From NCBI GenBank assembly GCA_943842245.1, contig CALTAJ010000002.1:335596-399595 (forward strand): a stretch of DNA of 64,000 nucleotides, written 5' to 3'. The position numbers and the translations under genes are program-made. The stretch is from an uncultured Flavobacteriaceae bacterium. Lineage in GTDB: Bacteria > Bacteroidota > Bacteroidia > Flavobacteriales > Flavobacteriaceae. Numbering within the stretch: the first letter of the stretch is position 1; each line of letters starts with the position of its first letter. This document shows positions 54,327-63,507 of this stretch, piece after piece. Below the pieces are notes generated by a model. It worked only from the letters and a program-made list of their open reading frames with translations, was not told the origin of the DNA and did no database searches.

Positions 54327-54869
54327 TCAAAAACTTTTCTCTTTAGAGTAACCACAAACTCCTTTAAATAAAGTCTCCAGTGTTTTTAAATCTTTTTGTT
54401 CATCACTTGATGTATAGAAGTTTGAATGGACAATAACTTTTTTATTTTCATAATCAAAAGAAACAGGTATAATAGGTATTTTTAAACGTTTGGCGATATA
54501 GTAGTATCCTGTTCGGAGTTTATCTACCTTTCCACGAGTTCCTTCAGGCGCCAATGCTAATCTAAATTTTTCATGGGCTTCAAACACAGCTGCTATTGAC
54601 TCTACTGAGTCTTTATTCCCAGAACGATCAATTGGAGCACCTCCTAAAGTTCTAAAAAACCAGCCTGTTAAGGGGCTGAATAATTCCTTTTTCCCAACAA
54701 AATTTATCGATTCTCCTAAAATACTTCGAACCAACAAGCCTACAAAAATATCTAACCAACTTGTGTGAGGAACCACAGCTACAATGTATTTTGGAATTGA
54801 AGGGAAAGTCCCAACTATTGACCAATTCATTAAGTTGAAATAAATATTTTTTGAAAGAAAGCGAAACAT
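54327..54869 (-). CDS. PlsC-like acyltransferase
   Basis: 180 residues, short for the family. The H-x4-D active site is VVPHTSWLDIFVG and the substrate block is APEGTRGKVDKLRTGYYYIA, with GGAPIDRSG between. It resembles glycerol acyltransferase family proteins of about 180-190 residues common in Bacteroidetes, which make or modify phospholipids. There is no clear membrane segment except the amphipathic start. It follows the helicase gene by 2 bases. Confidence 0.85.
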   Translation of the reverse strand: MFRFLSKNIYFNLMNWSIVGTFPSIPKYIVAVVPHTSWLDIFVGLLVRSILGESINFVGKKELFSPLTGWFFRTLGGAPIDRSGNKDSVESIAAVFEAHEKFRLALAPEGTRGKVDKLRTGYYYIAKRLKIPIIPVSFDYENKKVIVHSNFYTSSDEQKDLKTLETLFKGVCGYSKEKSF

Positions 54870-54871
54870 AA

Positions 54872-56302
54872 TTAGTGAATTGATTTAAAATCTTCATTTG
54901 GAAACCCTATAAGATATAAGGATTTTTTTGCTCTTGTAATAGCTGTATATAGCCACCTAAAATATTCTTTATTAGGTCCTTCTTTTAAATACGGTTTTTC
55001 AACAAAAACATTTTCCCACTGACCGCCTTGTGACTTATGACAGGTAATTGCATAAGAATACTTAACCTGTAATGAATTAAAGAAAGGATTTTTTTTAACT
55101 TTTAAGAACTTTTTATACTTTGATTTCTCTAATGAATAATCTTCAACTACCTTTTGATAAAGTCGATTTCCTTCTTCAAAAGATAAGGAGGGAGTTTCTG
55201 ATTTTAAAGTATCTAATAAAACGACTGTATCAAGGGGATCCTCATCAGGATAATCCACCAGGCGAACACGAACCTCAGCAAAAGAAAAATCATAAATATT
55301 TTTTCTAGCATGAATTGCAAGGACTTCAATTACATCTCCATTTGCAATAAAACCAGGCTTGGAGTCAGAAGCAAGCCAAAAATAGTTGTTTTTTACAACC
55401 ATCAATTGATCACCGACACATAATTCATCCTCCCACCCTAGAATACGATTACGAATGTGTTCATTGAATAAATTTGCTCTTTTGTTTGATCTAACTATAA
55501 AAATCGTTTGATCAATTCCACCTTTATCAAAAGCATTAGATAAAGAATCAAAAAGATCCATACCACTATTAGAGTAATGTATGTCTTTAACCCCATCGAC
55601 ATCAAATTGAAACTGATCATAATTCTCCTCATTAAGCTGAAACCTTAATTGAGTTGCATTATTTAATATTCCTGAACCAAGAGATTGACGAACAACACTA
55701 TCTAATTCGACACAATATACATTATCAAAATGATATTGCTCTAGTTCGTTTAAATCAAGGGCTGGACTCAAGTTTAGATGAACTGGCGGTAATTGTGCAG
55801 GATCTCCAACAAAAATCAACTTACATTGATCTCCTTGACTTACATATTGAATTAAATCATGGAGTAAAGATCCGTTTTCAAAAAGTTTAGAATGCTTTCT
55901 GTCATCACTTATCATAGAAGCTTCATCTATAATGAAAATTGTTTTTCGATTTTTATTAGGTTTTAATTGAAATATTATTTTTCCTGAACTTTCGGTCTTG
56001 GGATAATATATTTGTTTATGAATTGTGTAGGCAGAAAATTTTGAGTATGTAGCCATTACTTTTGCTGCTCGACCTGTCGGAGCCATAAGTACTCCTTTAT
56101 ATCCAGCATGCTTTAATTGACGAATTAAATACCCAATTAAAGTTGTTTTTCCTGTTCCTGCGTATCCCTTTAGAAGAAAAGCAGTATTTGGTGAATTTGA
56201 AAGAATAAAATCAGCTACTTTATTAAACCAGTTTCTTTGGGAATCTGTTGGTTCAAATGGAAAGTTATCTTTTAGTTGTAAACGAAATTTTTCAGAAGTC
56301 AT
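54872..56302 (-). CDS. RecD-like ATP-dependent DNA helicase
   Basis: 476 residues. Superfamily 1 motifs are visible: Q-motif area PTDSQRNWFNKVADF, Walker A LLKGYAGTGKTTLIGYL, LMAPTGRAAKVM (Ia), IFIIDEASMISD (II), IFVGDPAQLPPV (III), and late YAITCHKSQGGQWENVFVE (V) and RWLYTAITRAKKSLYLIG (VI). It is a short, single-protein member of the RecD/Dda group with UvrD_C_2-like end, and no sign of RecB or RecC nearby, so a role in DNA repair or replication restart on its own is likely. Confidence 0.9.
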   Translation of the reverse strand: MTSEKFRLQLKDNFPFEPTDSQRNWFNKVADFILSNSPNTAFLLKGYAGTGKTTLIGYLIRQLKHAGYKGVLMAPTGRAAKVMATYSKFSAYTIHKQIYYPKTESSGKIIFQLKPNKNRKTIFIIDEASMISDDRKHSKLFENGSLLHDLIQYVSQGDQCKLIFVGDPAQLPPVHLNLSPALDLNELEQYHFDNVYCVELDSVVRQSLGSGILNNATQLRFQLNEENYDQFQFDVDGVKDIHYSNSGMDLFDSLSNAFDKGGIDQTIFIVRSNKRANLFNEHIRNRILGWEDELCVGDQLMVVKNNYFWLASDSKPGFIANGDVIEVLAIHARKNIYDFSFAEVRVRLVDYPDEDPLDTVVLLDTLKSETPSLSFEEGNRLYQKVVEDYSLEKSKYKKFLKVKKNPFFNSLQVKYSYAITCHKSQGGQWENVFVEKPYLKEGPNKEYFRWLYTAITRAKKSLYLIGFPNEDFKSIH

Positions 56303-56389
56303 TTAATGATTGATTAGGGTAAATATAAATCATTTTAAATACTTTTGTGATTCAAAAAAAATTGTAGATTTGTTTTTATCAAATAAAAA

Positions 56390-57046
56390 ATGACAATGAA
56401 ATTAGGTATTCAAGTTGTTCTATGGATTGCATCAATCTTTTTTGCTTACAAAATATATGACTCAATAAGTGGTCCAATAACTTTCAACCAAACAAAAATT
56501 AAACGTTACTCCAAAGTTATTAATGTAATGAAGGATATTAGAACTGCACAAATAGCTCATAAAGATGTCAAGGGGGTTTATGCTAATAATTTTGATAGTT
56601 TAATAAAGTTTATAGATGAGGGCATCTTCACACTTCTAGAAAAACGCGACTCCTCTTATTTAGAATATGATAGAATCTATAGAATTGATATGCTTCGTGA
56701 GGTTATTGTAACCGATACCTTAGGGTTTGTCGCTGTAAAAGATTCATTATTTCAAACATCTGATCGATACAAAAAAATGTCTAATATCCCAATTGAAGGT
56801 CTTCAAGACAGTGTTTTTAAAATAACGTCTAGTATCATAAATAAAAATGGTTATAAAGTACCTGTTTTTGAAGTAAAGGTATCAAAAAACACATTGTTGT
56901 TTGATCAAGATCAAGATCTTGTAAAACAAGAGAATGAAACTGTTTCTGTAGATGGAGTAAATGGACCTGAAATTATACTTGGTTCCTTAACAAATGTTAG
57001 TACAAACGGAAACTGGCCAACCATTTTTGATGCCAAACAAGAATAA
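56390..57046 (+). CDS. Conserved flavobacterial membrane-anchored protein
   Basis: 218 residues with an N-terminal membrane anchor (LGIQVVLWIASIFFAYKIYDSI) and a soluble remainder: KRYSKVINVMKDIRTAQIAHKDVKGVYANNFDSLIKFIDEG, which looks like a pilin-like or coiled segment. I know similar proteins from flavobacterial genomes next to the DUF3822 and rsmD genes, but not their function. ATG at 56396 is an equally good start. The end overlaps the DUF3822 gene by 17 bases. Confidence 0.75.
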   Translation: MTMKLGIQVVLWIASIFFAYKIYDSISGPITFNQTKIKRYSKVINVMKDIRTAQIAHKDVKGVYANNFDSLIKFIDEGIFTLLEKRDSSYLEYDRIYRIDMLREVIVTDTLGFVAVKDSLFQTSDRYKKMSNIPIEGLQDSVFKITSSIINKNGYKVPVFEVKVSKNTLLFDQDQDLVKQENETVSVDGVNGPEIILGSLTNVSTNGNWPTIFDAKQE

Positions 57047-57806
57047 AATTCTTAAAAATCAAGATTTATCCATTCACGTTTTTACGGATGGATTTTATTT
57101 CTGTACCCAATCTAAAATTGAATACATACCACTTCTTGAAGATCCCCAAGATTTTCATAAAACCTTAATAGAATATCTGGATTATCATAGCAAGGAAAAC
57201 TTTAATGCTTTTAGTTTAATTTCATTTCACAACCCTTCAACATTCGTACCCTTATCGTTTTTTAATAAATCTTTCTGTGAAGATTATTTATGTCTTTATA
57301 AAAAAACAAAAGATTATGAAATAGCATCTTATGATACTTTGGAAGATTCCAATCAAGTTAATTTATATAGCTTTCCACAATTTATTAGTAAGGTTTTAAA
57401 GAAATCTAAAATTAACTTTGGTTTTCATCATTATAATACTCTACTTTATAAAAAAATACTAAGCCTAAATATTTCAAATAAATTTGATTATAAAATTTTT
57501 ATTCACTTACAGTTCGGAGCAATGGATGTCTTTCTTCTTCAAAATAAATTTTTAAAATTCAATAATTGTTTTTCAGTCTCAAATACGGATGACTTTTTGT
57601 ATTATCTATTTTTTGTAGTAGAACAATTCAATATCGATACTAACAATTTAGAATTGAATTTTTTAGGTAAAATGAAGTCTTTTACACCATACTATGAAGC
57701 TGTAGAACAATATCACACTAATATTAATTTTATTGATAAAGATATTAATCATGTTTCAGATACTGCCGTTCATCATGCCCCCTTTTTAGCCAAATATTTT
57801 AGTTAA
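57030..57806 (+). CDS. DUF3822 family protein
   Basis: 258 residues from ATG at 57030; an earlier ATG would extend it further into the upstream gene. Conserved-looking parts are LSIHVFTDGFYFCTQ near the start and HLQFGAMDVFLLQNKFLKFNNCF with the later FYLFFVVEQFN-type segment. The fold resembles a degenerate actin-like/PilM ATPase, but no clear nucleotide motif is present. In Bacteroidetes it regularly precedes rsmD, as here, with a TAATG overlap. Function unknown. Confidence 0.8.
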   Translation: MPNKNKILKNQDLSIHVFTDGFYFCTQSKIEYIPLLEDPQDFHKTLIEYLDYHSKENFNAFSLISFHNPSTFVPLSFFNKSFCEDYLCLYKKTKDYEIASYDTLEDSNQVNLYSFPQFISKVLKKSKINFGFHHYNTLLYKKILSLNISNKFDYKIFIHLQFGAMDVFLLQNKFLKFNNCFSVSNTDDFLYYLFFVVEQFNIDTNNLELNFLGKMKSFTPYYEAVEQYHTNINFIDKDINHVSDTAVHHAPFLAKYFS

Positions 57807-58369
57807 TGAGAGTTATATCAGGGGTACACAAAGGTAGACGAATTCAAGCTCCAAAGAATCTACCGGTCCGTCCAACAACTGATCGCTCTAAAGAAGGACT
57901 TTTTAATATTCTCCAGCATCGCCTTGATTTCAAAAGCATTCAGGTACTTGATCTTTTTGCCGGGACGGGGAGTATTAGTTATGAATTTTCCTCCCGTGGT
58001 ACTAAACATGTTTCAGCTATAGATCAAAACAGGAGTTGTGTTCAGTTTATTAAAAAAGTGTCTTATGACCTTGAAATGAAAATTATAGCGATTCAGGAAG
58101 AATGTTTTCGTTTTCTTGAACAAAACTCAATATCATACGATTTAATTTTTGCTGATCCTCCATATAATTTTGAAATTGATGACTATAAAAAGATTATTCT
58201 ACTATCAAAAAAAAGCCTTTCTAAAAAAGGCATTGTGATAATTGAGCATTTTAAACAAATAAAGCTCTCAGAAATTCAAGGATTTTCTTTTGATCGTGTC
58301 TATGGAAATAATGTCTTCTCTTTTTTTATTTATACAAAAAAGCAGGCCTATAAGCCGGATTCTGTCTAG
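57806..58369 (+). CDS. rsmD: 16S rRNA (guanine966-N2)-methyltransferase RsmD
   Basis: 187 residues. MRVISGVHKGRRIQAPKNLPVRPTTDRSKEGLFNIL is the typical RsmD start; VLDLFAGTGSISYE binds S-adenosylmethionine; and the catalytic motif is FADPPYNFE. It starts on the stop codon of the DUF3822 gene. Its last ten codons lie in the antisense of the rnpB 3' end, so the C-terminus (KKQAYKPDSV) is dictated by the RNA gene. Confidence 0.93.
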   Translation: MRVISGVHKGRRIQAPKNLPVRPTTDRSKEGLFNILQHRLDFKSIQVLDLFAGTGSISYEFSSRGTKHVSAIDQNRSCVQFIKKVSYDLEMKIIAIQEECFRFLEQNSISYDLIFADPPYNFEIDDYKKIILLSKKSLSKKGIVIIEHFKQIKLSEIQGFSFDRVYGNNVFSFFIYTKKQAYKPDSV

Positions 58370-58630
58370 TCTTATCATTTATCTGGATGTAAAATTACTC
58401 TTACATTCTAGCCGCCTACCCTTCTACATTGAACGAGCTACTCTTAATTGTAGATTTACTTGGCGTTGCACCACATAGAGTTTACCTGATTTCACTACAG
58501 CCGAACTGTACTTTCTTTCTGTTGCACTTGTCCGCTTCAAAGAAGGGCGGGTGTTACCCGCTATGCTGCTCTACGGTGTCCGGACTTTCCTCCCATACCA
58601 AAATGGCATGAGTGATAAGATGGCCTGCTT
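58341..58630 (-). ncRNA. rnpB: RNase P RNA
   Basis: The minus strand has the bacterial type A RNase P RNA hallmarks: a 5' AGCAGGCC that pairs with the 3' GGCCTGCT (P1), GAGGAAAGTCCGGAC near the start, the AGCGGGTAACACCCGCC hairpin, a GTGCAACAGAAAG segment, AAGGGTAGGCGGCT, and the closing ACAGAATCCGGCTTATAG. The length of about 290 bases is short but acceptable for this lineage. It is followed by TTTTTTG, which probably serves as the end point. The 3' end overlaps the convergent rsmD gene by 29 bases. Confidence 0.93.
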
Positions 58631-58632
58631 CG

Positions 58633-58640
58633 CAAAGTTA
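58633..58640 (-). promoter_or_regulatory. Promoter -7 element of rnpB
   Basis: TAACTTTG on the minus strand, an exact TAnnTTTG match just before the RNase P RNA 5' end, with TTTT 17 bases upstream as a partial -33 element. Confidence 0.65.
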
Positions 58641-58715
58641 GTCATTTGTTGATAATTAAAAGTGAATATATGGTATGGAAAGAACAAAAGAATAATCTGA
58701 TTTTTATATTTGTAT

Positions 58716-59792
58716 ATGGAATCTTTTTTAGTTTCAGCATTAAAATACAGACCTACATCTTTTGATGAGGTAGTAGGACAAGATAGTATAACAAAGACTT
58801 TAGGAAATAGCCTCAAAACTAATCAGCTCCCTCAAGCACTTCTTTTTTGTGGACCTCGAGGGGTAGGAAAAACATCTTGTGCACGAATTTTAGCCAAACA
58901 AATTAATGCAAATAATAGCGATACTTCTAAAGATTTTGCTTTCAATATTTTCGAACTTGATGCCGCCTCAAATAATTCAGTAGAAGATATTAGAAAGATT
59001 AATGAGCAGGTTCGGATTCCTCCACAAATAGGAAGTCATAAAATTTATATCATAGATGAGGCACACATGCTTTCCAATGCAGCCTTTAATGCTTTTTTGA
59101 AAACACTTGAAGAACCACCAAAACATGCGATTTTTATATTAGCAACTACAGAAAAAAATAAAATTATATCCACTGTTCTATCACGCTGTCAAATATATGA
59201 CTTCAAGCGTATTTCAGCTAAGGATATTCAGTCATTTTTAGTTAAAATTGCAAAAGAAAGAAAGCTAGAATTCGAAGAAAATGCTTTTTACTTAATAGCT
59301 CAAAAGGCTGAAGGAGCTTTAAGAGATGCTCTTTCTATATTTGATCGAATGGTAAGTTTTACTAAAGGAAATCTTTCAGAATCTGCGGTAGCAGATAACT
59401 TAAATTTATTAGATCATCAAACTTATTTTGAGTTAGGTGAACTCCTTTTTCAAAGAAAAATCCCACAGATACTTATATCTTATGATAAATTAGTTAAACG
59501 TGGGATTGAAAGTATACAACTAATTAAAGGATTAGGAGATCATTTTAGGAATTTAATATTTGCTAAAGACCCTAAAACAGCGGCTTTAATTGAAGTTGGA
59601 GAAAGTATTCGTAAATCCTATACAGAAATTACCCAAACTCTTTCTAATGATTATCTCATGGACGGGATCGAAATAATTAATTCTTGTGAAATAAATTTTA
59701 GAAATGTCAAAAATAAAAGGATTCACATAGAATTAACCCTAATGCAACTAGCCTCACTTCATTTTAATGAAGAAAAAAAAAAGAATATATAA
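58716..59792 (+). CDS. dnaX: DNA polymerase III gamma subunit (zero-frame product of dnaX)
   Basis: 358 residues from ATG at 58716; a TTG two codons earlier is less likely. Clamp-loader ATPase motifs are Walker A FCGPRGVGKTSCAR (residues 46-53 core), IYIIDEAHMLSNAAFNAFLKTLEEPP (Walker B), and TVLSRCQIYDFKRI (sensor 1 with Arg). The three clamp-loader domains are complete. The Cys4 zinc module present in E. coli DnaX between Walker A and IFELDAASNNS is not visible. The zero frame stops shortly after a run of ten A, yielding the short form. TATATTTG lies only 4 bases before the ATG, so a leaderless transcript is possible. Confidence 0.9.
   Translation: MESFLVSALKYRPTSFDEVVGQDSITKTLGNSLKTNQLPQALLFCGPRGVGKTSCARILAKQINANNSDTSKDFAFNIFELDAASNNSVEDIRKINEQVRIPPQIGSHKIYIIDEAHMLSNAAFNAFLKTLEEPPKHAIFILATTEKNKIISTVLSRCQIYDFKRISAKDIQSFLVKIAKERKLEFEENAFYLIAQKAEGALRDALSIFDRMVSFTKGNLSESAVADNLNLLDHQTYFELGELLFQRKIPQILISYDKLVKRGIESIQLIKGLGDHFRNLIFAKDPKTAALIEVGESIRKSYTEITQTLSNDYLMDGIEIINSCEINFRNVKNKRIHIELTLMQLASLHFNEEKKKNI
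59773..59783 (+). promoter_or_regulatory. Slippery A10-G site in dnaX
   Basis: Ten A followed by G inside dnaX. A -1 shift here, either by the ribosome or by one extra A added in the transcript, continues into the frame of the tau-specific part, which is open without interruption to 60478. In the zero frame the stop codon comes three codons later. Confidence 0.7.
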
Positions 59793-60478
59793 TTACACCC
59801 AATGAAAATGATAGACAAGTAATAAATTCCGATTTAAGCTCTTCATTTTCAGTTCCACACTCTAAAAATTCATTAAATGAAAATAAAAAATCTCGCTTAG
59901 CTATAGAAAAAGAGAATCAAGAAACATTGATTGAAAAGGCTCAGGACGATAAAAAAATCATTTCAAATATCAGAGATAAAGATCTTGATTTTCCTAAATT
60001 TAAAAATATAGATTTAAAAACTCCTGTTTCTGGTTTTTCACTTTCAAGCATTGCACTTAAAAAAGCTGTAAGCAATATAAATAGTTCCAAAGAAAAAGAT
60101 ATTGATAAGCCAAGACATGATTTTGAATTTAACACACTTGAATCTCTTTGGAAAGAATATATATTAAACTTGAAAAAAAAAGGGAAAAAGAATATAGCAT
60201 CAATATTTGGAGTCAGTAGTATTAACTTAAAAGGGGCTAACGAAATTTCTTTAACAGTTCCTAGTGAAATGAACAAAGTCGAAATGATGAAAGAAATGGA
60301 TAATCTTCTTCCTTTTTTGAGAAAAAGATTAAATAATTATGGTATAAAAGTAGAAATTCTCATTTCAGAAGCCACTAAAGAAGAATTAGTATATTCTGTT
60401 AATGAAAAATATAAATACCTTAAAAAACTAAATCCGTCATTAAAAGAGCTAAGAGACAGATTTGATTTAGATTTTTGA
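59783..60478 (+). CDS. dnaX: Tau-specific C-terminal part of dnaX (-1 frame)
   Basis: Read in the -1 frame from the A10 run, this adds about 230 residues to give a tau protein of 587 residues. The first 100 residues are a low-complexity, Ser/Asn/Lys-rich linker. The end is a folded part with FNTLESLWKEYILNLKKKGKKNIASIF, LTVPSEMNKVEMMKEM, and a final NPSLKELRDRFDLDF, which resembles the C-terminal part of tau from Bacteroidetes that binds the polymerase. A separate gene starting here is unlikely because the frame is open back to the slippery run and has no good start codon. Confidence 0.8.
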   Translation, partial: EYIITPNENDRQVINSDLSSSFSVPHSKNSLNENKKSRLAIEKENQETLIEKAQDDKKIISNIRDKDLDFPKFKNIDLKTPVSGFSLSSIALKKAVSNINSSKEKDIDKPRHDFEFNTLESLWKEYILNLKKKGKKNIASIFGVSSINLKGANEISLTVPSEMNKVEMMKEMDNLLPFLRKRLNNYGIKVEILISEATKEELVYSVNEKYKYLKKLNPSLKELRDRFDLDF

Positions 60479-60567
60479 AAAGTTTTCTCGTTTCACCAAA
60501 AACAATAATATATTATTTTTTAAGATCTAGCATCTATTATTATATCAATATATATTGGTTAATCAGT

Positions 60568-61452
60568 TTAGTTTTTATTTTTATATAACTCTCGAATCAT
60601 CCCATCGGAAAGACCAACTTTTGGCACATAAATAACTTTTGCTCCACTCCATTCAAATATTTTTAAAAAAAGTTTAGTTGCTGGTATGATAACATCAGAT
60701 CTATCTGGATTTAATCCCAAATCAATAATTCGCTCTTCATATGTTAACTTATTTAACTTATTGTAAATAAGATTTAATGTTAAAAAAGTAATGGGACGAT
60801 TATCTTTTACATTAGAAATTTTATGCAACTTGTTAATATTCCCACCTGTTCCTAAAAGATAAACTTTAGAATAAATTTTAGTATATTTTTTTACCCATAT
60901 TTCTAATTGATTCCAAATTCGCTGATCAAAATCCTTGTTTAATAATCGAACCGTTCCAATCTTAAAAGAATTTGAATTTAGTCTTTTACCTCCTTTTAAG
61001 ATACTTATTTCAGTACTTCCACCTCCCACATCTATATAGAGAAAAGTCTTTTCAATATCAATATTTTCAAAAACATTGGTATTAGAAATGATTTTAGCTT
61101 CTTTTTTTCCATCAATTATTTCGATTTGAATTTTAGATTTATTAAAAACTCTTTCTACAACCTGTGAGCAATTTTTTGCACCTCGAAGCGCAGAAGTAGC
61201 AAAGGCAAGATAATCTTCTACGCCATGAACTTTCATAAGCAATCGGAAAGCCTTCATTGATTTAATAATACGTCCTATATTTTTTTTTGAAATTTCACCT
61301 TTAGTAAAGGTATCTTGCCCTAAACGGATTGGAACTCTTACGAGAGCATTTTTTTGAAAAAAAACTTGACCTTTATAATCAATCACATTAGAAACAAGTA
61401 ATCTAACAGCATTGGAGCCAATATCTATTGCTCCGTACTTCCTAATTTTCAT
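60568..61452 (-). CDS. ppx: Exopolyphosphatase / Ppx-GppA phosphatase
   Basis: 294 residues, the short form. The actin-like phosphate-binding loop GAIDIGSNAVRLLV is at the start, with YIDVGGGSTEISIL in the middle and the closing LSDGMIREL. It lacks the C-terminal HD-type domain of longer Ppx proteins. It removes terminal phosphate from polyphosphate or hydrolyses pppGpp. The start overlaps the end of ppk1 by 4 bases (ATGA), so the two are translated together, as a make/break pair. Confidence 0.9.
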   Translation of the reverse strand: MKIRKYGAIDIGSNAVRLLVSNVIDYKGQVFFQKNALVRVPIRLGQDTFTKGEISKKNIGRIIKSMKAFRLLMKVHGVEDYLAFATSALRGAKNCSQVVERVFNKSKIQIEIIDGKKEAKIISNTNVFENIDIEKTFLYIDVGGGSTEISILKGGKRLNSNSFKIGTVRLLNKDFDQRIWNQLEIWVKKYTKIYSKVYLLGTGGNINKLHKISNVKDNRPITFLTLNLIYNKLNKLTYEERIIDLGLNPDRSDVIIPATKLFLKIFEWSGAKVIYVPKVGLSDGMIRELYKNKN

Positions 61453-63506
61453 TGATCTACCTCTTTTTTATAGTATTCATAAATTTCAAACTGAGAGCGG
61501 TTAGGTTTTGAATTATTTTTAACAAAATTATTTTGAATAGGACCATTCAATCTTCTAGCTTTAACATTGTCATTCCATATAATATCAAAAACATCTTTAA
61601 TTTGACGTTGTAACTCTGGGTCGTATATTGGAGCTGCAACCTCTAATCGATTTTCAATATTTCTTGTCATAAAATCTGCTGAAGATATGTATGTAATTAG
61701 AGAACCACCATTTATAAATTCATATACCCTAGGGTGCTCTAAAAATTTATCCACAACACTTAAAACCTCAATATTTTCACTCATTCCCTTAATACCTGGA
61801 ATCAAACAACAAATACCTCTGACAACCATTTGAATTTTTACACCTTCATTGCTTGCTTGATAAAGTTTTTCAATTATTGAGAAATTAGTAATTGCATTCA
61901 ACTTAAGACGAATTCCACTTGGAAGTCCTATTTTATGATTTTCAATCTCCTTGTTAATCATTTTAACCAAAGTATTGTGAGTATGATGAGGAGATACTAT
62001 AAGGTGTTTATAAGCTTTAAGCTTATAATGTACTTGTAAAAAGTTGAAAACTTTATTTACTTCTTTAAGTACTTTTTGATTTGATGTAAACAAGGTATAA
62101 TCTGTGTAAACTTTTGCTGTGTCTTCATTAAAATTACCAGTACTTATAAAACCATATCGTCTTTTTTTCCCTTGAGTTGACTTTTCAATAACGCATATTT
62201 TAGAATGGACTTTTAAACCAGGAATACCAAAAATAAGTTCTACCCCAGCAGCCTGCATTTGTTCAGCATATATTATATTATTGGTTTCATCAAAGCGTGC
62301 TTGAAGCTCTATTTGAACTAAAACTTTTTTTCCATTCTTGGCAGCATTAATTAAAGAACTTGCAACATTCGAAAGTCTAGAAAGACGATAAATTGTTATT
62401 TTTATAATTGTTACTTCTGGATCTAAAGCAGCTTCACGCAAAAATTTTATAACGAATGAAAAACTATGATATGGAGTGTATAATAGATAATCTTTTTGCT
62501 TTATTGCTTTAAAAATACTTTTCTCCAAAGAAAGGCCATTTATTGGTAGGGCTTCTTTTCGCTCATATTGTAAATCACATCGATTTAATTGTGGAAAGTT
62601 CATATAATCTCTTCGATGATGATAACGACCTCCAGGAATAAGGCTATCGTTAGTCCCAACACCAAGAATTTTTTTAACCATATTAATAGCTTCTTTAGAA
62701 ATATCTTTATCATGAACTAGACGAACAGGTTCTGCAAGAAAACGATCCCGTACACTTTCAACAATTTTATCTATATAACTCTTTGACACATCACCTTCCA
62801 TATCTAATTCTGCATCACGTGTGACTTTAATCATGTGAGACTCTATATGAGTATATTCGAAAAAATTGAAAATTATATGAAAATGATATCGTATCAAATC
62901 GTCAAGAAACATAACGTATTTCTTGTCGTTAATACTTGGTAAAACAATAAAACGGTCTAAATCAGTTGGCAATTCAATTAAAGCAAATTGTGTCTTAACT
63001 TCTTTTTTTTCATCAAAAATTAACTTTACTGCTAAAAATGCATTATTATCTGAAAAATCCTGATTATCATCTTCAGAAACAATAATCGTCATTAATGAAG
63101 GGCTAACTTTTTGTATAAAATACTCTTTTAGAAAAGTCTCATGTTCCTTTAGAACTTCACTTTCATTAATAAAATAAATCTCTTCTTTTTCTAGCTCTAC
63201 TTCAATAGAACTAAGAATCTGGGTACTTTCTTTTTGTTGTTTAATTACTTTTTGAGTAATAGTTTTCAATAAATCTGAAGCGGTCAAACCTCCAAAAATA
63301 TTTTTCCCTGATTTTTCTGATTGAGCAATTCGCTGAACAGTTGCAAAACGGACCTGAAAAAATTCATCTAAGTTATTAGAGAAAATTCCTATAAAACGAA
63401 GGCGCTCCAAAAGTGGAACATCTGGATCGGCTGCTTCTTGAAGTACACGCCCATTAAAGTCTAACCAACTTAATTCTCTGTTGATATACCTTTCTTGCTT
63501 TTTCAT
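61449..63506 (-). CDS. ppk1: Polyphosphate kinase 1
   Basis: 685 residues. N-terminal part: INRELSWLDFNGRVLQEAADPDVPLLERLRFIGIFSNNLDEFFQVR. The catalytic half has the histidine in KVHSKICVIEK (phosphoenzyme His) and FISTGNFNEDTAKVYTDYTLFT, and a second histidine motif near residue 590 (FLEHPRVYEF). It makes polyphosphate from ATP reversibly. Between sixA (1-base gap) and ppx (4-base overlap). Confidence 0.95.
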   Translation of the reverse strand: MKKQERYINRELSWLDFNGRVLQEAADPDVPLLERLRFIGIFSNNLDEFFQVRFATVQRIAQSEKSGKNIFGGLTASDLLKTITQKVIKQQKESTQILSSIEVELEKEEIYFINESEVLKEHETFLKEYFIQKVSPSLMTIIVSEDDNQDFSDNNAFLAVKLIFDEKKEVKTQFALIELPTDLDRFIVLPSINDKKYVMFLDDLIRYHFHIIFNFFEYTHIESHMIKVTRDAELDMEGDVSKSYIDKIVESVRDRFLAEPVRLVHDKDISKEAINMVKKILGVGTNDSLIPGGRYHHRRDYMNFPQLNRCDLQYERKEALPINGLSLEKSIFKAIKQKDYLLYTPYHSFSFVIKFLREAALDPEVTIIKITIYRLSRLSNVASSLINAAKNGKKVLVQIELQARFDETNNIIYAEQMQAAGVELIFGIPGLKVHSKICVIEKSTQGKKRRYGFISTGNFNEDTAKVYTDYTLFTSNQKVLKEVNKVFNFLQVHYKLKAYKHLIVSPHHTHNTLVKMINKEIENHKIGLPSGIRLKLNAITNFSIIEKLYQASNEGVKIQMVVRGICCLIPGIKGMSENIEVLSVVDKFLEHPRVYEFINGGSLITYISSADFMTRNIENRLEVAAPIYDPELQRQIKDVFDIIWNDNVKARRLNGPIQNNFVKNNSKPNRSQFEIYEYYKKEVDQ

Positions 63507-63507
63507 A

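Noticed and set aside
58290..58816. Several short open frames around 58.3-58.8 kb
   Set aside because: They fall inside the RNase P RNA gene or its promoter; the RNA explains the sequence.
59793..60478. Treating the dnaX tail as a separate gene or dnaX as a pseudogene
   Set aside because: The -1 frame is open without interruption from the A10 run, and such runs are known control sites in dnaX of other bacteria.
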